Shown here: positions 46,796-57,187 of the stretch, one piece after another
How the letters are laid out: every line of letters begins with the position of its first letter
Position numbering within the stretch: position 1 is the stretch's first letter
From: Diospyros lotus
Lineage: Eukaryota; Streptophyta; Magnoliopsida; Ericales; Ebenaceae
Assembly: GCF_014633365.1 (NCBI RefSeq)
Contig: NC_068349.1
Location: 23,512,753-23,576,752, forward strand
Reading direction: 5' to 3'
DNA: 64,000 bases
Notes under the pieces: generated by a model
Databases searched by the model: none
What the model was told of the DNA's origin: nothing
What the model saw: the letters and a program-made list of their open reading frames with translations, nothing else
Program-made: the position numbers and the translations under genes

Positions 46796-47741
46796 ATGGT
46801 TTTGTTCAATTTCTAAAAGTACGGTTTCCAAACTAATCCCCAATTTGGTCAAACAACTCCAAATGCCGAATTTTGAAATCCCTTCTCACAAGTTTCGAAA
46901 CCTTGCCGGTAAAACTCAAATATTTTTTTTAATGCTTTTTTTTATATTTCTCTTCCAATTAAATTTCTAAAATCCATGAAAAATCAATGGAAAAACGGGG
47001 TATGCATGGAAGTTTGGCATACACGTCATATACTTCTAAATCAAAATTAACTTGTCAAAGTTAATTAGAAATGTCACATGGGATGGGACCAGTGTTCCAA
47101 CCTAGTTTGATAATAGAGAATGCGAACAAGAAGCATTGAAACCAATAAATGAAGCCAAGGGTCCCAGCCCAGCCAAACTAAATATCTGATGAGAGAGACA
47201 CCCTATCCATTCAATTGGGCTCTGCTCCTTTTGCTGGGTGGGATATCATATCACTTGAGAAATCTCTTCGGATTAGCCTCCAAACCCCCCCATTTTTAGT
47301 ACCCAAAGCAATGATTAAGTAAGTTGGCAACATCATCTGAAATTGCCAACTGCCACCGTTTTCCCCTAAGAAATCAACTTTTTCGACTTTCATATTGGAT
47401 CTTTTAGGAAAAAGAGGATAGTTTGGACGCTAAGACTTTGAGAACAGATTGTTTTCTTCTCCCTTGCCAAATGCACCACCCAGAGTAAGGTTACTGAATA
47501 CTACAAATGACAAGTTGAAGCCATTTAGATGCTTGTAACGAAAACGTAAAGCACACTTGGGTTCACGAATTGCTTGCAAGTGTTCATTAAAGACTCGGAA
47601 TAAAGAAGCAAATAATAGCATAAAACTACCATCCAACATTTAGTTGTATAGCAAATATCACAGACGGAGCATGTACAAACAATTCATTGCAGACTGGCAG
47701 AACCTGAAAGCATAGTTGTTGCCGTTGCCCGGTTCAGAATT
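46796..47741 (-). other. 3' flank and probable 3' UTR of MTP1
   Basis: No ORF or element recognised. The part nearest 47741 should be MTP1 3' UTR; the poly(A) site cannot be placed with confidence. Confidence 0.4.
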
Positions 47742-48974
47742 CTACTCTCTTTCGATCTGAATTGTTACGTGACTAATATTGTACTCCCTTCTTATATAGT
47801 CTATGACCTTGTCTAACACCATGTCAGCATCCGCATCCAGCTTGATTTTCACATGGCAAGCTAACAGAACCTTCCCTACAGTAATTGCCCATATATGCAG
47901 TTCATGGATGGCCACTACCTCTTCCATCTCACACAATCCTTTCTCAAGCTGTCTTGCATCGATCTCTCTAGGCGTGCTCTCCATCAGGACCTCCAAAATG
48001 TTCCGCAGCATCCTAATTGTCGTGTACAGCACAATTACGGAGAAAATTAGTGTGCATATCAGATCTATACATTTCCACTGGGGTTTCATCCAGATAATTG
48101 CACCGCCAATCATGACGCCAACACTCTGGATCGAGTCTCCCAGAACATGAAGATAAGCTCCCTGCACATTTATATTTCTTTCTTTCTTCTCTCTAGCACA
48201 ACTGTCAATCAGAGGCTGTGAGAGATCTGCTTCGCGATGGATATGATGGTGTTCCATATGCTGCTTGGAATGACCCTCATCATGGTGATGTATGTCGATA
48301 TTCACTGTCTGGCTGTGTATGTTATGATCAGTTTCCTCATGATCATGATCATGATGAGCACCCTTCCCATGGTCATGCCCAGAGTGTCCATGATCGTGAC
48401 CATGACCATGGCCGTGACTATGATCAGGACCCAGTACACAAGCCATAATGACATTAACCACTAAGCCAAATGCAGAGACAATAAACATAAGGCGGCCCTG
48501 AACTTCCCCTGTCCCACCGATGAGTCTAGCAATGGCTTCATAAACAAGGATCCCTGTAAGAAGCCATATTATCTGAATAGAAACCAATGTCCCAAGTATT
48601 TCAATTCTGAAAAATCCATAAGACTGCCGTGGAGTTGCTTCCCATCCTGATGCCCACAATGAGAACAAGGAGATTGCAAAGGCTGCAACATCTGATAATA
48701 AGTGAGCTGCATCTGTCAAAATTGCAAGGCTGTTAGCCTTAATACCTCCAGCAACTTCTACACTCATAAAAATGATACACATCACAACTGCAATCCAGAG
48801 TTTCCTCATTGATGCTGAACGCTCTTTTGCTTCTTGGGAACTGGCTTTTGCATCTGAGAATCCACATGTTACTTCCCTGCAGACCCTATTCCCACCATAA
48901 CCCTTCTCCACGGCAGGCATATCTGCAGAAACTTCAATTCTATGTCCATGATCTTTAGAATTCTGTGGCTCCAT
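47742..48974 (-). CDS. MTP1: MTP1-type vacuolar zinc transporter (CDF family)
   Basis: 410 residues in one exon, the usual coding structure and length for plant MTP1. It is a cation diffusion facilitator that exports Zn2+ from cytosol into the vacuole in exchange for protons. Six membrane segments are predicted, the first near residues 59-77. Zinc-site residues are His91 and Asp95 in HLLSD (segment 2) and His276 and Asp280 in HVLGD (segment 5). The cytosolic loop between segments 4 and 5 (about 183-248) is extremely His/Asp-rich ([14 protein letters not shown]), the MTP1 hallmark thought to tune zinc sensing and selectivity. The C-terminal domain has [20 protein letters not shown]. The ATG (48974) directly follows CTCTTCAG, so a leader intron very likely ends at the start codon, as in other plant MTP1 genes. 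No lesion seen; probably functional. Confidence 0.95.
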   Translation of the reverse strand: MEPQNSKDHGHRIEVSADMPAVEKGYGGNRVCREVTCGFSDAKASSQEAKERSASMRKLWIAVVMCIIFMSVEVAGGIKANSLAILTDAAHLLSDVAAFAISLFSLWASGWEATPRQSYGFFRIEILGTLVSIQIIWLLTGILVYEAIARLIGGTGEVQGRLMFIVSAFGLVVNVIMACVLGPDHSHGHGHGHDHGHSGHDHGKGAHHDHDHEETDHNIHSQTVNIDIHHHDEGHSKQHMEHHHIHREADLSQPLIDSCAREKKERNINVQGAYLHVLGDSIQSVGVMIGGAIIWMKPQWKCIDLICTLIFSVIVLYTTIRMLRNILEVLMESTPREIDARQLEKGLCEMEEVVAIHELHIWAITVGKVLLACHVKIKLDADADMVLDKVIDYIRREYNISHVTIQIERE

Positions 48975-49233
48975 CTGAAGAGTAAAAGTACCATAACAAC
49001 TAAATCAAAGGTTATAATTTTCATTGAATAAAACAGCGTTGATTATTTTGCCATGAGTCATTTCTGACACAATAGTGTAATTGAAAAGCAAATTATAATG
49101 TATATCACCATCTAAAATATGGCACCAATTATACAAGAGATAAAAAAGAAAAGGTTAACCATGACATCGTGTCCAATCCTCAAAATTGGTCATATGAACG
49201 TTGCACATCATCATTCTCCAACTACTAAACTTT

Positions 49234-49277
<44 letters not shown>

Positions 49278-49767
49278 TTTATTTTCTCATCATTCTCTCT
49301 AGTCTATGTAGTTTCACTAGTGGATTTGAAGTTACATGAAGATGAAAGTGCTGTGTATTGAGTCAGTATATTCAAAAACTTACAGGGTGTTACTTAACTG
49401 AAAAGAAACTTACATGATGGTGAGCTCATCTTCACGTAATTTCACTACTCAAGACTCGATACAGAGCTTATCCTCAACTTCATGTAATTTCACTAGTCAT
49501 ATGCAATCCGGTTTATGTTCAAAAACTAGCTTCAGGAAACCTAATTCTGCACCATAACAATGTAGTTCTACTCCTATTTGCTACTTTTTCATCCAGAGAA
49601 GGGTGTTAACTTGGTGCTTATCAGTAAAATATAGCAATTGATATCAGCATAACAAAGTAACGAACTAAGAGTTCAATATCCACATAAGCTGCACACACTT
49701 GTAAAAATTTTAACTCATATGCTTGGCATCATAAATAAAGGTGCATAATGATATTTCAGAAACAAGT
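48975..49767 (-). promoter_or_regulatory. MTP1 5' leader region (probable leader intron)
   Basis: Read on the minus strand it ends in a pyrimidine-containing tract and CAG immediately before the ATG, a good splice acceptor. The leader exon was not identified. Holds a compound (TA)n-(GA)n microsatellite (49236-49277). The Gypsy A nest starts at 49768. Confidence 0.55.
49236..49277. repeat. (TA)n(GA)n compound microsatellite
   Basis: About nine TA units followed by about twelve GA units. Confidence 0.95.
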
Positions 49768-50022
49768 TGTCACCTACTTAGGCTGCTATGCCTTTATTTT
49801 TTTAGAGGGAAATTAGCTTACTAGAGGAATGTTCCAAGCATGAGTTAAAATTCCCAGCCATTTGAACTAATGGAAATAATATTGAATCAGTCCATTTCTC
49901 TCTCTCTATCTTCTCTTGGATTTCCCCCCTCAATTCTCTGATTCTCACCCTTCCCTCTCAAATTCCCACCCAATTCTCTCTCAAATAGCAGAGAATTCCC
50001 CTATTAGATCTAGGATCTGACA
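49768..50022 (+). repeat. A 5' LTR, promoter-deleted
   Basis: Lacks about 70 bases present in the 3' LTR between GGAATGTTCCA and CCAGCCATTTG. The missing part contains the 3' LTR's TATA box (GTATAAAAGG, 62241-62250). Confidence 0.9.
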
Positions 50023-50025
50023 TCC

Positions 50026-50037
50026 TGGTATCAGAGC
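50026..50037 (+). other. A primer binding site (tRNA-Met)
   Basis: TGGTATCAGAGC, three bases after the LTR. Confidence 0.9.
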
Positions 50038-50072
50038 AAGTTCCTAATTGGCGATCTTGAAACGATCAGACC

Positions 50073-52577
50073 ATGGCTGACGGTACCCGAATGAGGCAGA
50101 TGGAGACACAATTACAGCAAGTGACAGCATCGATGGTGGAAATTTAGAACCACATGGAGATGATGGAGGAGAAGATTGAATTGGTGGTGGACCGGAAGTT
50201 GGAGGTGGTTATGGATAAGCCACGTGGGGATATGCGCGAGCACATAAGGGAGGAGACACGAGAGCAAGGCAATTTGTTGCACAATCAACTGCAGCAATTC
50301 ATGTTGGAAAAGAGGCATGAGATTCCAACTCTTCCACACCAATGCGGTTTCCCAATCCCGAAACTTGAATTGCTTGTATTCAAGGGACAAAAGCCTCGAT
50401 GCTGGATAAAACAATGTGAAAAGTTGTCTAGGATCCACCAAGTGGCAGAAAATCAGAGAGTGGCCCTGGCATTGGCCTATCTCAATGATGTTGGGGACAT
50501 GTGGTTCCAGGGGTGGTCTAAAGTTAAGAGACATATAATTGGGATGATTTTACTAAGGGGCCGTGTGAGAGATTTGGTGAAAAAGGCATGATGGACATAG
50601 TGGAGGAGCTTAATCAATTGAGACGAGAAGGAACAGTGCTGGGCTACCAAATGAAATTCGAGGAGTTGGAAGTCACTGGTGCTGAGCAGAAGCCCTTACA
50701 TGACAGATGAGTATTTTGTATCTAGTTTTATAGGGGGATTGAGTGATTAGCTGAGATCAACCGTGAGGATGTTAAAACCAAAAACAGTGCAGGAGGTGAC
50801 AGAAGGGGCCTTTTTGCAAGAATTGACAATTGAGGCATTGATGAGAAAACAAAGGGGCAAAGTAAGGGAGGAACTCAAGGGTTAATACAATATGGTGCGA
50901 GGTTACAAGGGATGGAACCCCTGAAGGCCGGAGCAGGAGTTAGATACCAAGTAGCCCCATCATCTACCCAAGCCTTACAGCCAAGAGACAACTCATAGAA
51001 TAGAGGAGACAAGCGGGCTTGTGTTTTAAATATGGTGATAAATACTCACCAGGGCATCAACGTAAGAAGCAGTTACTGCTGCTAGGAGGAGAAGAGGAGG
51101 ATGAAGAGGAAGGCTTGGCATTCCTGGAAGAATTAGGGGAAGAAGACAATGGCACAATATCATTACATGCCATCAAGGGAATGGATAGTAGCAAGATAAT
51201 TAAGGTGGAAGGTAGGGTACAAGAAAGCACCCTGATGGTTTTGATCAATAGTGGGAGTACCCACAGTTTCATTGGATGAGGGGATTGCTAAGAAGATAAA
51301 GTGCCATTTGTCGAATACTTAACCACTATCAATGACTGTGGCTAATGAGAACAAGGTGATAAGCGAGTCTGCTTGTTTGGGATTCTGTTGGGAAATGTAA
51401 GGAGAACTTTTTGAAGCTGATTTGAGGCTCCTGAAACTTAGGTGATGTCACATGTGATGGGGGTGGATTGGATGAACAGAGTGAGTCCAATCAGTTTCGA
51501 TTTTAAAAAGATGGAAGTATCCCTTGAAAAAGAGGGTAAAAGGGTGGTTCTCCAAGGGAATATGGAGATGGGGACTCGCAAATTGATTAAAGAGGCTGCA
51601 GCAGCTATTCCAGAAAAAAATGTCCCAAGTGGCACAGCTATTCTCTATTGAAACCAAGGAGGAATGGGAAACCTATGGAGAATTAGAAGAGAAAAGCTTA
51701 ATAACCAGACACAGGCAGCCTCAAGCTTCATGGAAGGTACATGAACTAACCTTACTTGATCTATTATTGGTTGAATATCAGGACCTTTTTGTAGAGTCTA
51801 AGTCTTTTCCACCCGAGAAACCATTGGACCACTCTATACCCCTTCGACCAAGTACTAAACCAGTCAATATCAGATCCTATAGATACCCTCCCAAACTTAA
51901 AACAGAGATTGGAAGACTGGTTAGGGACATGTTGTCCTAATTAGTGATCAGGCTCAGCCATAGACCTTTTGCTTCACCCGTCCTTTTAGTTGAAAAGAAA
52001 GATGGCATATAGCGCCTTTATGTTGACTATAGACAACTAAACGCCATTACCATCAAGGATAAATTCCCAATACCAATCAGTGAAGACTTGCTTAATGAAC
52101 TCAAACATGTCTCTAACTTCTCTAAATTAGACCTACGGTCAAACTACCATCAGATAAGAATGAACCAAACCGACATTCCACAAACTACTTTTAGAACACA
52201 CCGTGGCCATTATGAATTTACCGTAATACCTTTTGGCCTTACAAACGCATCTGGGAAAATTTGTGATGGTCTTTTTTGATGACATCTTAATATATAACTC
52301 CTCCTTCAACCAACACCTTGAGCATCTTAGGACTACTTTTGAAGTTCTGCAATTCAACCGGTTGTACCTCATAAGGTCTAAGTGTGCCTTTACACAGACT
52401 CAAATTGAGTACCTGGGACATATTATATCCAAGGCAGGAGTTGGCACTGATCCTAAGAAAATTGAGGTAATAACAACATGGTCAAAGCCCATTAACATCA
52501 GAGCACTAAGGGGGTTCTCGGGGCTTACTGGATACTGCCGTACTAGAAAAAATTTATAAAGAATTATGGGTTGATCG
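50073..52577 (+). pseudogene. A gag, protease and RT, degenerate
   Basis: Gag begins at the ATG at 50073 (MADGTRM), with an in-frame TAG at about 50145 and a frameshift near 50560. After it ERFGEKGMMDIVEELNQLRR can be read. A decayed knuckle CFKYGDKYSPGHQRK (51022) is followed by protease SGSTHSFIG (51253-51279; the usual Asp is Asn), then GVDWMNRVSPISFDFKK. RT follows: [49 protein letters not shown], then an internal deletion (about 52250), [13 protein letters not shown] and IEYLGHIISKAG. The RT is cut by Copia B and resumes at 57048 with ...FEQLKRAMSEVPV. Inactive. Confidence 0.85.
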
Positions 52578-52582
52578 ATAAA

Positions 52583-52729
52583 TGTTGATTCCCATGTCAA
52601 ATTCAATAGAAAGAGGAGAAGAAAGTAGTTGTCCATGGCTACTTCTAGAGTGTTTAAGGTTTTTAGAAATTTCTAAATTCTATTTTGGATAGTTTCCTAA
52701 TTCCAATTTAGGATACTTTCCTAAAGTGT
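52583..52729 (+). repeat. B 5' LTR, truncated
   Basis: Aligns with the first part of 56804-57042 to CTTTCCTAAAGTGTG, then continues as RT. Confidence 0.85.
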
Positions 52730-52910
52730 GCGAGCTGAAAAAGGCTCTCAATGGCCTCAACCAATCCCTGAGAGCCTGGTTTGATAGGTACTCCAAGGCC
52801 ATAAAGTATATGGGATATCATCAAAGCAGGGGGGATCATACTCTCTTTTTTAAGCACTCATTAGAGGGAAAGATGACTGTCTATGTGGATGACATTATTG
52901 TCACAGGGGT

Positions 52911-53536
52911 CAATGTTCTAAAAGGCGGCCTAGGCGGCGAAGAGGCGCTAGGCGGCCCCTGGCCGCTACGACTTCCTCCAAATCGGCCTCTTAGGCGCTG
53001 GCCCAATTAATCGGGCTCGGGCGGCTCCTAGGCGGCCGATGCGACCAAGGCGGCGATTCGTTGCCTTGGCCACCCAAACATGGTTTGGGCTCGAGACCTC
53101 TCACCCGACTCCATCAGTGATGATCGTCGTAGCCGCCGCCGCCGCCGCATCGACCTGGGTTGCCCGACTCCGTTGTCGCCGTCATCGCCGCCGCCGCTGG
53201 ACAGGGACTGGAACAGCCTTCGAACTTACCTGTGGTCACACAGCGACGGTCCGATTGGCAATGGCGGGGGGCAGCAATGTGCTCGGAGGAGGCAGACGGT
53301 CCGATTGGCAATGGCGAGGGCAACGATGTGCTCGAAGGAGGCAGGTTTGAAAGAGAGTGTGCTATGAAATTTTTTTTTTTTTGGGGGGGGGGGGGGCAGT
53401 GAGAACGCGCTGAAATTTGAGGGGGTGGGGGAAAGAAAGAATATATTAAGAAAAAAAATTAAAAATTTAAAAAATATTAAATTTTCTAGGTGGTAGCTTG
53501 TTGCCCAACTAGCACCTAGTGCCTTTTAGAACACTG
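52911..53536. mobile_element. TIR element 'C' (hAT-like, non-autonomous)
   Basis: Inserted in the RT codons of Copia B. Ends form 16-bp inverted repeats CAATGTTCTAAAAGGC / CAGTGTTCTAAAAGGC with one mismatch, then diverged GGCCTAGGCG-type sequence. The interior is GC-rich and contains a 50-bp tandem duplication (53245-53294, 53295-53343) and a T/G homopolymer run (53373-53396). No transposase. A clean 8-bp target duplication is not visible, so the superfamily is tentative. Frames inside are not genes. Confidence 0.65.
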
Positions 53537-54230
53537 ATGACATGGAAGAACAGAAGGTCCTAAGGAACAAGCTAACTCAAAATTTTGAAATCAAAGACGT
53601 GGGATCACTCAAATACTTCTTGAGAATAGAAGAGGCCTACTCCAAAGCAAGTATTTTCCTATCCCAACGCAAGTATATACTGGATCTTCTAAAACAAACA
53701 GGTCTACTAGGAGGAAAAGAGGTTTGCACTCCAATGGAACCTAATACTAAATTGGGAGAAGATGCTAGCAATCCACCGATGGACAAAGGGAGATATCAAA
53801 AGTTTGTGGGTCAATCGATCTACTTGTCACACACCAGGACGGATATTGCATATGCAGTGAGCTTGGTAAGCCAATTTAAGCATAGTCCCACTAAGGATAA
53901 TATGCAGGCTGTCAGAAGGATTTTGTGTTATTTAAAAACAACCCTAGGCAAAGGAATTTTATTCAAATTAGGAGATACTTTGGATATTCAAGACTATATA
54001 GATGCAGATTATATTGGATCTTTAATTAATAGAAGGTCTACTATTGGGTATTGCGTGTTCCTAGGTGGAAACAAAGTCTCTTGGCGAAGCAATAAGCAGG
54101 GTATAGTGACAAGGTCAAGTGCTGAAGTTGAATTCAAGGCTATGGCACTTGGTCTATGTGAATTGCTATAGCTAAGAATTGTTCTAGAAGTTTTGAAAAT
54201 TTATGTTAATGAGCCAATTAGATTGTTTTG

Positions 54231-56556
54231 GGTCAAAGAGGACATGAAAAAAGAATGTTCCAATCTCTTTTTCCCCTTTGATGGGTGAATCAAATTATAT
54301 ACAAAGCTTCCTTACTGAATTAGGAAGTTTCTAAGAACCTAAATAAGAGAGTTTCCAAATCTGGTTTTGGAAACTTATACAACTTTAGGATATAACAACT
54401 AATGGAAAGATACAGCTAATAATAGAAAGATACAACAATCTAAATCTAGAATATACAATCACTATTTTAGGAAACAAGTAATAATTAGTGTCAATCAATG
54501 CTGATCTGATCTTGTCTGAGAATAAGGACAAGATCAATCTTCCCAATCGTTGACACTCTCCCTCAAGATTGAGAATGGATGTCATCACACGACTACAGGT
54601 AACACTTTAGTTAAAATATCTGCAAGCTAATCATTAGAGGAGATGTATGGAGTACAAATCAAGCTACTATCTAACTTTTCCTTAATAAAATGCCTATCCA
54701 ATTCAACATGCTTAGTTATGTCATGTTGGACTGGATTGTGAGCAATACTTATTACTGATTTATTATCACAATAGAGTCTCAAAAGTGTTGTCCACTTGAT
54801 TTTCAGATCATCAAGCAATATTTTCAACCAAAGTAACACACACACTCCTAGAGCCATAGATCTGAATTCAGCTTCTACACTTGACCAAGCCACTACACTT
54901 TGTTTTTTTCTCCTCCACATAGGAAAGTGCAATAGCCTGATGTGGATCTCCTATTCACTATGAACCCTGTATAATCTGCATCTATGTAGGCCTCAAGTGA
55001 CATGCATTCTTCTTCCTCGAACATGATTCCTTTCTCGGGTGTCCCTGTCAAGTAATGCAATATCCTATACATTGCCCTTAGGTGATTTTCTTTAGGATTA
55101 TGCATGAATTGGCTAACCACTCCTATTGCATATGCAATGTCTAGCCAGGTATGAGCTAGGTAAATCAGCCTTCCCACTGGCCTTTGATAGGACCCCTTAT
55201 CAACCAAACTATCTTAAGGAACCTCTCCCAACTTGTAATTAGGTTCAATTGGAGTATCTGTTGCCTTACAACCTAGCAACCAGTTTCGGTTAGGAGGTCC
55301 ACAATATATTTCTGCTGAGAAATAAAGATGCTCTCCTTTGAGTGTGTTACTTCTATGCCCAAGAAGCATTTCAATCTCCCCAATTCCTTTATTTCAAACT
55401 CATTAATCAAACACTCTCTGAGTTTATTCCTGCCTTCCTCATCATTTCCAATAACGACAATATCATCCACATACACTACTAACACTGTCACTCTCCCTGT
55501 GGCTAAGTGGTGAATGAATAGAGGGTATGGGTATGGTCCCCTTAACTTTGTCTATACCCTAGGGTGAGCATCACTTTTGTAAACCAGCCAAACTAGGCCC
55601 TTGGGGATTGTTTTAGGTCATATAGAGCTTTTTTCAGTCTGCACACTACATTCTTCCGAGTGGTTAGGCCATATCTTGGCGGTAAGTCCATATAAACTTC
55701 TTCTTCTAAATCTCCATACAAAAATGCATTTTTTACATTATATTGCTACAATGGCCATCCTAGATTAGTAGCCAAGGATAAGATAACCCTGACTGTATTC
55801 AACTTTGCAACTGGTGCAAAGGTATCTAGGTAATCTACCCCATACAATTGAGTGTATCCCTTGGCCACCAGTCTTGCCTTATATCTGTCCAATGTCCCAT
55901 CAGACTTATATTTCACGATATAGACCCATTTGCAACCCATCGGGTGTTTCCCTTTAGGTAATTTAACAAGCTCACAAGCTTGATTCTTTCTAAGGCTGCC
56001 ATCTCGACTTCCATGGTATTCTTCCAATTCTCATTCCTTATAGCTTCAGGAAAAGTTTTGGGAATAGGAATGGTATGAAGACTGGTCAAAAAGGTTTTAT
56101 GTGGAGATGATAATCTGGAATAGGATAGAAATAGATGTAAAGGATGTTCGTCCAAGTTTTAGTGCCCTTTCTAAGTGCAATAGGCCAATCAAGATCGCAC
56201 TTAGAGGTTTTTGTTTCATGCAAGTGTTCAATAGGTTCATCAACAGGTATAGAATGTTCAGCACAAGAATTACCTAGACGTGGAAAAGAATGTTTCAATC
56301 TTTTTTCCCCTTTGACAAGTGAATCAAATTATATACAAAGCTTCCTTACTAAATTAGGAAGTTTCTAAGAACCTAAATAAGAGAGTTTCCAAATCTAGTT
56401 TTGAAAACTTATACAACAACTAATGGAAAGATACAACAATCTAAATCTAGAATATACAATCTCTGTTTTAGGAAACAAGTAAAAATTAGTGCCAATCAAT
56501 GCTGATCTGATCTTGCCCAAGAATAAGGACAAGATCAGTCTTCCCAATCGTTGACA
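54231..56556 (-). mobile_element. Copia 'D', internally deleted, nested in B
   Basis: Minus-strand Copia. 3' LTR 54231-54555 and truncated 5' LTR 56281-56556, both starting TGTCAACGATTGGGAAGA in element sense. Polypurine tract CTTGAGGGAGAG (complement of 54567-54556). Target duplication TTTTG (54226-54230, 56557-56561). The outer edge of the 3' LTR is slightly uncertain because it does not end in CA. Upstream of RT, the remainder of the 5' LTR, primer site, gag, protease and integrase are missing. Confidence 0.85.
54556..56280 (-). pseudogene. D RT and RNase H, degenerate
   Basis: Minus strand from 56280 down: a post-integrase linker (SKCDLDWPIALRKGTKTWTN), then RT blocks [60 protein letters not shown] and ELGRLKCFLGIEVTHSKESI. 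RNase H follows with HTWLDIAYAIGVVSQFMHNP, DADYTGFIVNRRSTSGYC, SSVEAEFRSMALGVC and YCDNKSVISIAHNPVQHDIT. Stops and shifts separate the pieces. It is close in sequence to B and shares its polypurine tract, so the two belong to related families. Confidence 0.85.
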
Positions 56557-56803
56557 TTTTGTGATAACCAATCAGCCATACGTATTACTCATAACCCTGT
56601 GCGGCATGACAGGACTAAGCACATTGAGATTGACTGGCATTTTATAAAGGAGAAGCTTGAGAAAAGTATGATGCAAATACTCTATGTTCCATCAGAGAAA
56701 TAGGTGGCTGATCTTCTAACAAAAGAGCTGGCAACTAGAAGATTTGAAGACCTAGTATGCAAGCTAGGAATTATTGATATTCATTTATCAGCTTGAGGGA
56801 GAG

Positions 56804-57042
56804 TGTTGATTCCCGTGTGAAATTCAAGAGAAAGAGGAGAAGAAAGTAGTCGTGGACGACTGCTTCTAGAGTGTTGAGTTTTTTAGAAGTTTCTAAATTC
56901 TGTTTTGAATAGTTTCCTAATTCCAATTTAGGATACTTTCTTAAAGTGTGTTGTTGTAAACTTTCCTAAGTTGCAAATACTCAACCCTATAACTAGGGTT
57001 GTATGATAATGAAAAATATATGGTTTTCCATTCATTCTTACA
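56804..57042 (+). repeat. B 3' LTR
   Basis: 239 bp, TGTTGATTCCC...TTCATTCTTACA. Confidence 0.9.
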
Positions 57043-57047
57043 GTAAA

Positions 57048-57187
57048 CCATTAAATGAATAGTTGAAAAAAGATGGGATCAGAGGGCAAAGGACACGTTT
57101 GAGCAACTCAAGAGAGCCATGAGTGAGGTGCCAGTGTGTTATGTACTTGCTTGATGAATTGTATTCGAGAATAAGGGAGGGTAGCAT
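57048..57187 (+). pseudogene. A RT/RNase H tail and junction to E
   Basis: Codons resume after B with a short LKKDG block and FEQLKRAMSEVPV, the usual start of Gypsy RNase H, then stops at about 57153. From there to 57187 the identity is unclear; AAGGGAGGGTAGCAT could belong to E. Confidence 0.6.

Larger units (their letters stand above)
52726..56797 (+). pseudogene. B RT and RNase H, in three blocks
   Basis: Block 1 (52726-52910): CELKKALNGLNQSLRAWFDR and MTVYVDDIIVTG. Block 2 (53537-54230): KDVGSLKYFLRIE, TRTDIAYAVSLVSQF, DADYIGSLINRRSTIGYC, RSSAEVEFKAMALG, then a stop (TAG at 54169-54171) and VNEPIRLF. Block 3 (56557-56797): [32 protein letters not shown] and ADLLTKELATRRFEDL. The breaks are TIR element C and Copia D. 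The RT motif and RNase H order are of Copia type. Non-functional because of insertions, stops and the missing N-terminal half. Confidence 0.88.
52583..57042 (+). mobile_element. Copia 'B', internally deleted, nested in A
   Basis: LTR start TGTTGATTCCC at 52583; complete 3' LTR 56804-57042 (239 bp, ending TTCATTCTTACA) after the polypurine tract GCTTGAGGGAGAG. Flanks ATAAA and GTAAA form a 5-bp target duplication with one mismatch. The 5' LTR is cut after about 147 bp and joins directly to RT codons, so the rest of that LTR, gag, protease and integrase are gone. Interrupted by TIR element C and Copia D. Confidence 0.88.

Noticed and set aside
50112..50534. 140-codon minus-strand frame
   Set aside because: Shadow of the Gypsy A gag on the plus strand.
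53039..53402. Overlapping frames of 60-100 codons in TIR element C
   Set aside because: GC-rich, partly duplicated sequence within a non-autonomous transposon; no domain recognised.
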